From DASQQQ01 sp036390995 (GTDB lineage: Bacteria > Actinomycetota > UBA4738 > HRBIN12): a DNA stretch of 33,237 bases. The notes under the pieces were generated by a model, which saw only the letters and a list, made by a program, of their open reading frames with translations, was not told the DNA's origin and made no database searches. The position numbers and the translations under genes were made by a program. The stretch lies in contig DASWAT010000150.1 in NCBI GenBank assembly GCA_036390995.1, positions 1 to 33,237 on the forward strand, given 5' to 3'. The stretch's first letter is position 1. The number at the start of each line of letters is the position of its first letter. Shown here piece by piece: positions 29,953 through 33,237 of the stretch.

Positions 29953-30725
29953 CAGTAGCCCGCCGTACTGCCGAAGTCGATCGGGACGCAGGCACCGGTG
30001 ATCGGCGCCGCCTCCTGCGAGGCCAGGTAGGTGATCAGCGCAGCCACCTCGTCGGGCCGGATGAACCGGGCCCGCTCCCCCTGCGGGTACTTCCCGAGCA
30101 ACGACGCGAGGTAGCCCCCGGGATCCCCGCCACCGTAGTCCCGGGCTTGCCCTGCAAGCATCGGGGTGTCGACGTCGTTCGGGCACACGGCGTTCACGCG
30201 CACGCCCTTCGGGGCCAGCTCCATCGCCAGCGCCTTCGTGAGGAGTGAGACCCCGCCCTTCGACGCGCAGTAGATCGCGGTCTCGGCCGTGCCGACGAGC
30301 CCGGCGTCGGAGGACAGGTTCACGATGCAGCCCTCGGTCCGCAGCAGATGCGGGATCGCGAACCGGCATGCGAAGAACGTTCCCTTGAGGTTCACGTCGA
30401 CCGTCCGGTCCCAGTCCTCCTCCGTGGCCTCCGCGGTCGGACCCTCCACCCAGACGCCGGCGCAGTTCACGAGGACGTCGAGCCGTTCGTGGCGCGTCAC
30501 CGTCTCGTCCACCATCCGCTCGCAGTCGGCGACCCGGCTCACGTCGGCCACGGCGCCGTCCACCGTCGCCCCGGCCGGGCCGAGGGCGGCCCGCGCCTCC
30601 GCCAGCCGCTCCTCGGACACGTCGGACAGGACCACCGTGTCGGAGAGCTCGAGGAACCGGGCGGCCGCCGCGCGGCCGATCCCCCCTCCGCCACCGGTGA
30701 TCAGCACGACCCTGGTCACGTCCAT
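29952..30725 (-). CDS. SDR-family oxidoreductase
   Basis: A 257-residue classical short-chain dehydrogenase: cofactor loop TGGGGGIG at 10-17, Asp 35 after the second strand (VLSDVS) suggesting NAD(H) preference, NCAG at 87-90, catalytic Ser near 138-139, Tyr 152 and Lys 156 (YCASK), and the NAVCPNDVDTPM segment. Substrate unknown; length and motifs are standard. ATG 30725 has no ribosome site but a TACGAT -10 box 8 bases upstream, so it is predicted to be leaderless. It is divergent from an MFS gene across only 36 bases and coupled downstream to a small membrane protein. Confidence 0.9.
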   Translation of the reverse strand: MDVTRVVLITGGGGGIGRAAAARFLELSDTVVLSDVSEERLAEARAALGPAGATVDGAVADVSRVADCERMVDETVTRHERLDVLVNCAGVWVEGPTAEATEEDWDRTVDVNLKGTFFACRFAIPHLLRTEGCIVNLSSDAGLVGTAETAIYCASKGGVSLLTKALAMELAPKGVRVNAVCPNDVDTPMLAGQARDYGGGDPGGYLASLLGKYPQGERARFIRPDEVAALITYLASQEAAPITGACVPIDFGSTAGY

Positions 30726-30733
30726 CGCCGTGC

Positions 30734-30755
30734 ATCGTAGTCGTCCTGCTAACGT
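30734..30755. promoter_or_regulatory. Back-to-back leaderless promoters for SDR (-) and MFS (+)
   Basis: TACGAT on the minus strand (30734-30739) ends 8 bases before the SDR ATG 30725. TAACGT on the plus strand (30750-30755) ends 6 bases before the MFS ATG 30762. The -10 boxes are 10 bases apart, so each -35 region would lie inside the other gene. Confidence 0.5.
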
Positions 30756-30761
30756 CGGCGC

Positions 30762-32060
30762 ATGTCCTCGGCCCCCCAACGGGACCCGCGCACGCGTGCT
30801 CGCCTGCGGGGTGCGATCCGACGGCTGACGGTGGACCTGGAGCCCCTCCGCGCCTCGCGTGACTTCCGGTTGATCTGGAGCGGGCTCCTCGTCTCCGAGT
30901 TCGGCTACCAGTTCACGCTGGTCGCCACGTTCATCCAGGTGCGCCGCCTGACCCATTCGACGGCCATGGTCGGGCTGATCGGTCTTGTCGGCTTGGTGGC
31001 GCTCGTGCTCGGCACGCTCGTCGGGAGCTCGATCCTCGATTCCTACGATCGCCGCACGCTCCTCATCGCCTCGCAGCTGGGCTTCATGGTGGCTTCGGGA
31101 CTGCTGTTCGCCGGTGCCCTGCACGGCCGCCCGTCGGTCGGCCTGATCTACGGAGCGATCGCGTTGATCGCGGTCGTGTCCTCGATCGACGGACCCACCC
31201 GCTCGGCCATGACGCCTCGGCTGGTGGGACGCGATCTGCTCCCCGCGGCCCTGGCCCTGAACCAGGTCGTGTGGAACGCGACCGCCCTCGCGGGTCCGGC
31301 CATGGCGGGGGTCCTGATCGCGGCGAGCCCCCGCTACGGGCTGGCCGTCGCGTACGGGGTCGACCTCCTCACCTACGGCGCGATCCTGCTGGCCGCCCTC
31401 GTCATCAGGCCCATGCCCCCCGAGGGCGACCGAACCCCGGCGAGGGGGGTGGCCGCGGTTCGGGAGGGGTTCGCGTACCTGCGGGGGCGACGCGTCCTGC
31501 AGTCCACCTTCCTGGTCGACCTGATCGCGATGATCTTCGGGATGCCTCGGGTCCTGTTCCCGTTCCTCGCGGCGCAGCAGTTCCACGCCGGGGCGGAGGT
31601 CACCGGGCTGCTGTTCTCGGCCCCGGCCGTCGGTGCCCTGCTGGGAGCGGCGGGATCGGGGTGGGTCGGCGAGGTCCGCCACCAGGGCAGGGCCGTGACC
31701 TTAGCGGTGGTGCTGTGGGGAGCGGGCATCACGGCCTTCGGGCTGATCGGCGATCGCTTGCCGCTCGCCCTCGTCTTCCTTGCCATCGCCGGAGCAGCCG
31801 ACGTGATCTCGGCGGTCTTCCGCAACACGATCCTGCAGCTGTCGGTCCCCGATGCCCTCCGGGGTCGTCTGTCGGCGATCCACATCCTGGTGGTGACGGG
31901 CGGTCCCCGCCTCGGGGATCTCGAGGCCGGTCTGGTCGCTCGGGCATTCACCCCCACCGTCTCGGTGGTGTCCGGTGGCCTGCTGTGCATCGCCGGGACG
32001 GCGCTGCTGGCGGTGGTGGTCCCCGAGTTCCGCCGCTACCACGCGGGCGAACCGACCTGA
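30762..32060 (+). CDS. MFS transporter (EntS / MFS_3 type)
   Basis: A 432-residue carrier with about 12 membrane segments, starting near residue 38 after a basic N-terminal region. It has the MFS loop motif DSYDRRTLLIASQ after the second helix, and DGPTRSAMTPRLVGRDLLPAALALNQ between helices 4 and 5, the signature of the EntS-like exporter group. The second half repeats the pattern around RHQGRAVTLAV. The likely job is export of a small molecule or drug, driven by the proton gradient, in the cytoplasmic membrane; substrate unknown. The minus-strand SDR shares its control region. The stop is 15 bases from the convergent zinc-finger gene. Confidence 0.86.
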   Translation: MSSAPQRDPRTRARLRGAIRRLTVDLEPLRASRDFRLIWSGLLVSEFGYQFTLVATFIQVRRLTHSTAMVGLIGLVGLVALVLGTLVGSSILDSYDRRTLLIASQLGFMVASGLLFAGALHGRPSVGLIYGAIALIAVVSSIDGPTRSAMTPRLVGRDLLPAALALNQVVWNATALAGPAMAGVLIAASPRYGLAVAYGVDLLTYGAILLAALVIRPMPPEGDRTPARGVAAVREGFAYLRGRRVLQSTFLVDLIAMIFGMPRVLFPFLAAQQFHAGAEVTGLLFSAPAVGALLGAAGSGWVGEVRHQGRAVTLAVVLWGAGITAFGLIGDRLPLALVFLAIAGAADVISAVFRNTILQLSVPDALRGRLSAIHILVVTGGPRLGDLEAGLVARAFTPTVSVVSGGLLCIAGTALLAVVVPEFRRYHAGEPT

Positions 32061-32075
32061 GCGACGGCCTACGGA

Positions 32076-32423
32076 TCAGCGAGGTTCGGAGCGGCTCCTC
32101 GCGCACCCGACGCAGAGCACCGCCCACGGCATCGCCTCGAGCCGTTCGACCGCGATGGGGCGTCCACACACGTCGCACGTCCCGTAGGTCCCCTCGTCGA
32201 GCTTCGTGAGGGCTCGCTCCACGTCCTGCAGCTTCGCGTACAGCGATCGTGCGGCCGACGTGGTGGCGAGACGCTCGACCGCCTCGGCGGTGCCTTCCCC
32301 GATCCGCTTGCCGAAGGACACCGCCGCCATCGGATCGCGGGGAACCGCCGTCAGGCCGGCCAACTCGGCCCGAAGCTCGTCCCGACGCTCCCCCAGCAGG
32401 GACCGGACCCCGTCGCGAGCCAC
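32076..32423 (-). CDS. DksA/TraR-family C4 zinc-finger protein
   Basis: A 115-residue protein with an N-terminal helical region (about 1-75) and a C-terminal four-Cys zinc finger: Cys 83 and 86 in TCDVCGRPI, and Cys 104 and 107 in LCVGCA. The stretch LDEGTYGTC is typical of DksA/TraR proteins, which bind in the RNA polymerase secondary channel or, in actinobacteria, occur as small factors of less-known role. The acidic tip residues of true DksA are not evident, so a direct DksA function is doubtful. GTG 32423 lies one base after the preceding stop (TGACGTG), so it is coupled to the Cys-less HesB-like gene. Confidence 0.83.
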   Translation of the reverse strand: MARDGVRSLLGERRDELRAELAGLTAVPRDPMAAVSFGKRIGEGTAEAVERLATTSAARSLYAKLQDVERALTKLDEGTYGTCDVCGRPIAVERLEAMPWAVLCVGCARSRSEPR

Positions 32424-32424
32424 G

Positions 32425-32706
32425 TCAGCGATCCCGGGCGCTCCGCTCGGCGGAACCCGGCGGGCGCAGGATCAGCTGGTCGTGGGGCTCGACCACGTCG
32501 ACGACACCTCGGATCCCCGCCTCCACCAACAACTCGAACCCGTCCCCCTCGACCAGGCGGTCGCCTTCGCGGGTCTCCTCGGTCAAGACGAACTCGACGC
32601 CGTCGCCCCGGTGGGCCAGGCGCACGGTCGCCTTGGGGTTGAACCGGCGCGCCGCCTGGTGCGTGCGCTGGAGGATCTCGGTGGCCCACTCGGTGAACTC
32701 GATCAC
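32425..32706 (-). CDS. Small protein resembling a Cys-less HesB/IscA domain
   Basis: A 93-residue protein: IEFTEWATEILQRTHQAARRFNPKATVRL, then GVEFVLTEE, GDGFELLVEAG and GVVDVVEPHDQLIL. The order (first strand with TE-A helix, FVL strand, GD..VE..GF.L.VE, then VDV) follows A-type Fe-S carriers such as the ErpA-like protein in this window, but no Cys is present, so it cannot bind a cluster in the normal way. Function unknown; the similarity is by eye. The frame is open to 32757, but GTG 32706 is preferred because TACCAT ends 6 bases upstream. It is coupled to the zinc-finger gene by TGACGTG. Confidence 0.65.
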   Translation of the reverse strand: MIEFTEWATEILQRTHQAARRFNPKATVRLAHRGDGVEFVLTEETREGDRLVEGDGFELLVEAGIRGVVDVVEPHDQLILRPPGSAERSARDR

Positions 32707-32712
32707 CAGGGG

Positions 32713-32718
32713 ATGGTA
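32713..32718 (-). promoter_or_regulatory. -10 box of the HesB-like/zinc-finger gene pair, predicted leaderless
   Basis: TACCAT on the minus strand ends 6 bases before GTG 32706. The same hexamer precedes the alpha/beta hydrolase gene. Confidence 0.5.
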
Positions 32719-32743
32719 GCCCAGCGATGAAGGGCTCCGGCGA

Positions 32744-33142
32744 TCACGCGATCGCACGCGAGGGCAGGAATGAGCCCGCCGCGGCCAGGAGGCCGAGCAC
32801 CAGGTGCAGCACCCCGGCCGCCACCGGAACCCGATCCGCGAGCCCCAGGGCGTTCCCGAGCCACGGTCCGGCCACCAGCGCGGTCACGCCCGTGGCCAGC
32901 AGGGCGACCGCGGCCGACAGCAGCAGGATCCGCGCGGCCGTTCGATCCCCGAGGGCCCCCACCGCGAGGGCGATCCCGATCGCCCAGTGCCCGGCGGTGA
33001 GCGCCGCCGCATGCGGAAGGACCGGGCCGGCCCCGCCAGGGCGGAGGCTCTCGATCACGGCCAAGACAAGGACCGCGACCCCGAGCACGGCCGAGACCAG
33101 CTGCACCGAGGGCCGTACCCCGGCACGTTCCGCCTGCCGCAC
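32744..33142 (-). CDS. Four-helix membrane protein (possibly DUF4383-like)
   Basis: A 132-residue protein with four hydrophobic segments: VQLVSAVLGVAVLVLAVI, AAALTAGHWAIGIALAVGAL, ILLLSAAVALLATGVTALVA, and VPVAAGVLHLVLGLLAAAG. The last, with NALGL before it and LHLVLG in it, recalls DUF4383 proteins, but the match is weak. GTG 33142 is preceded by GGAGGA close by; GTG 33187 is in frame and would add 15 residues. TAGCAT on the minus strand about 30 bases upstream is a possible -10. Function unknown. The last 50 bases of the window contain nothing I can assign. Confidence 0.6.
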   Translation of the reverse strand: MRQAERAGVRPSVQLVSAVLGVAVLVLAVIESLRPGGAGPVLPHAAALTAGHWAIGIALAVGALGDRTAARILLLSAAVALLATGVTALVAGPWLGNALGLADRVPVAAGVLHLVLGLLAAAGSFLPSRAIA

Positions 33143-33237
33143 CGTTCCTCCGATCGCGGGACCGGGCGGCGATGCTAGCAGGCTCACCGGCGGGGATGCC
33201 GCTGCCAGTCTTGCCCGTCCCGCGAATCCCGAGCCCC

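Noticed and set aside
1..33237. Mobile elements, tRNA or rRNA genes, CRISPR arrays
   Set aside because: No transposase, integrase, terminal inverted repeats, repeat-spacer pattern or cloverleaf was seen; all larger gaps are under about 170 bases.

Overview
This is a compact, high-GC (about 70% by eye) bacterial chromosome segment with 29 protein genes, no recognisable RNA gene, insertion sequence, phage gene or CRISPR array, and no gene-free stretch above about 170 bases. Gene content points to the Actinomycetota, probably an uncultured or deep lineage (inference, not proven): a 7Fe ferredoxin of the FdxA type, cystathionine beta-synthase next to a gamma-synthase/lyase, an FrhB-family F420 protein and a luciferase-like (F420-type) oxidoreductase, a PucR regulator with its catabolic genes, frequent GTG starts, and many apparently leaderless promoters.

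Layout. 1-243: 3' end of an L,D-transpeptidase. 371-4206: histidine breakdown, hutH and hutU, both on the minus strand but separated by a plus-strand DUF983 membrane protein. 4349-7537: signalling block, a soluble receiver-histidine kinase facing two tandem receiver-GGDEF paralogues with altered active sites. 7623-10981: transsulfuration operon (cystathionine beta-synthase, a DUF429 protein with an extra Cys-rich tail, cystathionine gamma-synthase/lyase) with 4-base coupling. 11034-12896: divergent glyoxalase-like protein and secreted, membrane-anchored sugar dehydrogenase-like protein. 12904-14082: minus-strand operon of a Nudix hydrolase, CoA-binding protein and a 55-residue protein. 14215-17252: redox genes (LPD/MerA-type flavoprotein, ErpA-like Fe-S carrier, FrhB-family Fe-S flavoprotein). 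17351-19834: GAF-PAS-PAS-PAS histidine kinase, ending at a strong hairpin shared with convergent fdxA. 20313-22251: F420-type oxidoreductase divergent from an alpha/beta hydrolase, and a small membrane protein.

22352-29628 is the largest functional unit. A minus-strand operon (gamma-aminobutyraldehyde dehydrogenase, a second aldehyde dehydrogenase, a saccharopine-dehydrogenase-like protein) is followed upstream by a PucR regulator gene, which diverges from a GabT-type aminotransferase. Together they look like a PucR-controlled pathway for omega-amino compounds (putrescine/GABA, possibly lysine). The PucR-gabT gap holds a perfect 17-bp palindrome over the PucR -10 box, an extra half-site and a 15-bp direct repeat. 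29662-33142: an SDR coupled to a small membrane protein, a divergent MFS exporter, a DksA/TraR zinc-finger protein, a Cys-less protein resembling HesB/IscA, and a four-helix membrane protein.

The most general signal is regulatory. Eleven genes have a TAnnnT -10 box ending only 6-8 bases before the start codon, which predicts leaderless mRNAs, while other genes have clear purine-rich ribosome sites. The most unusual proteins are the DUF429 fusion, the paired degenerate GGDEF regulators, and the Cys-less HesB-like protein.
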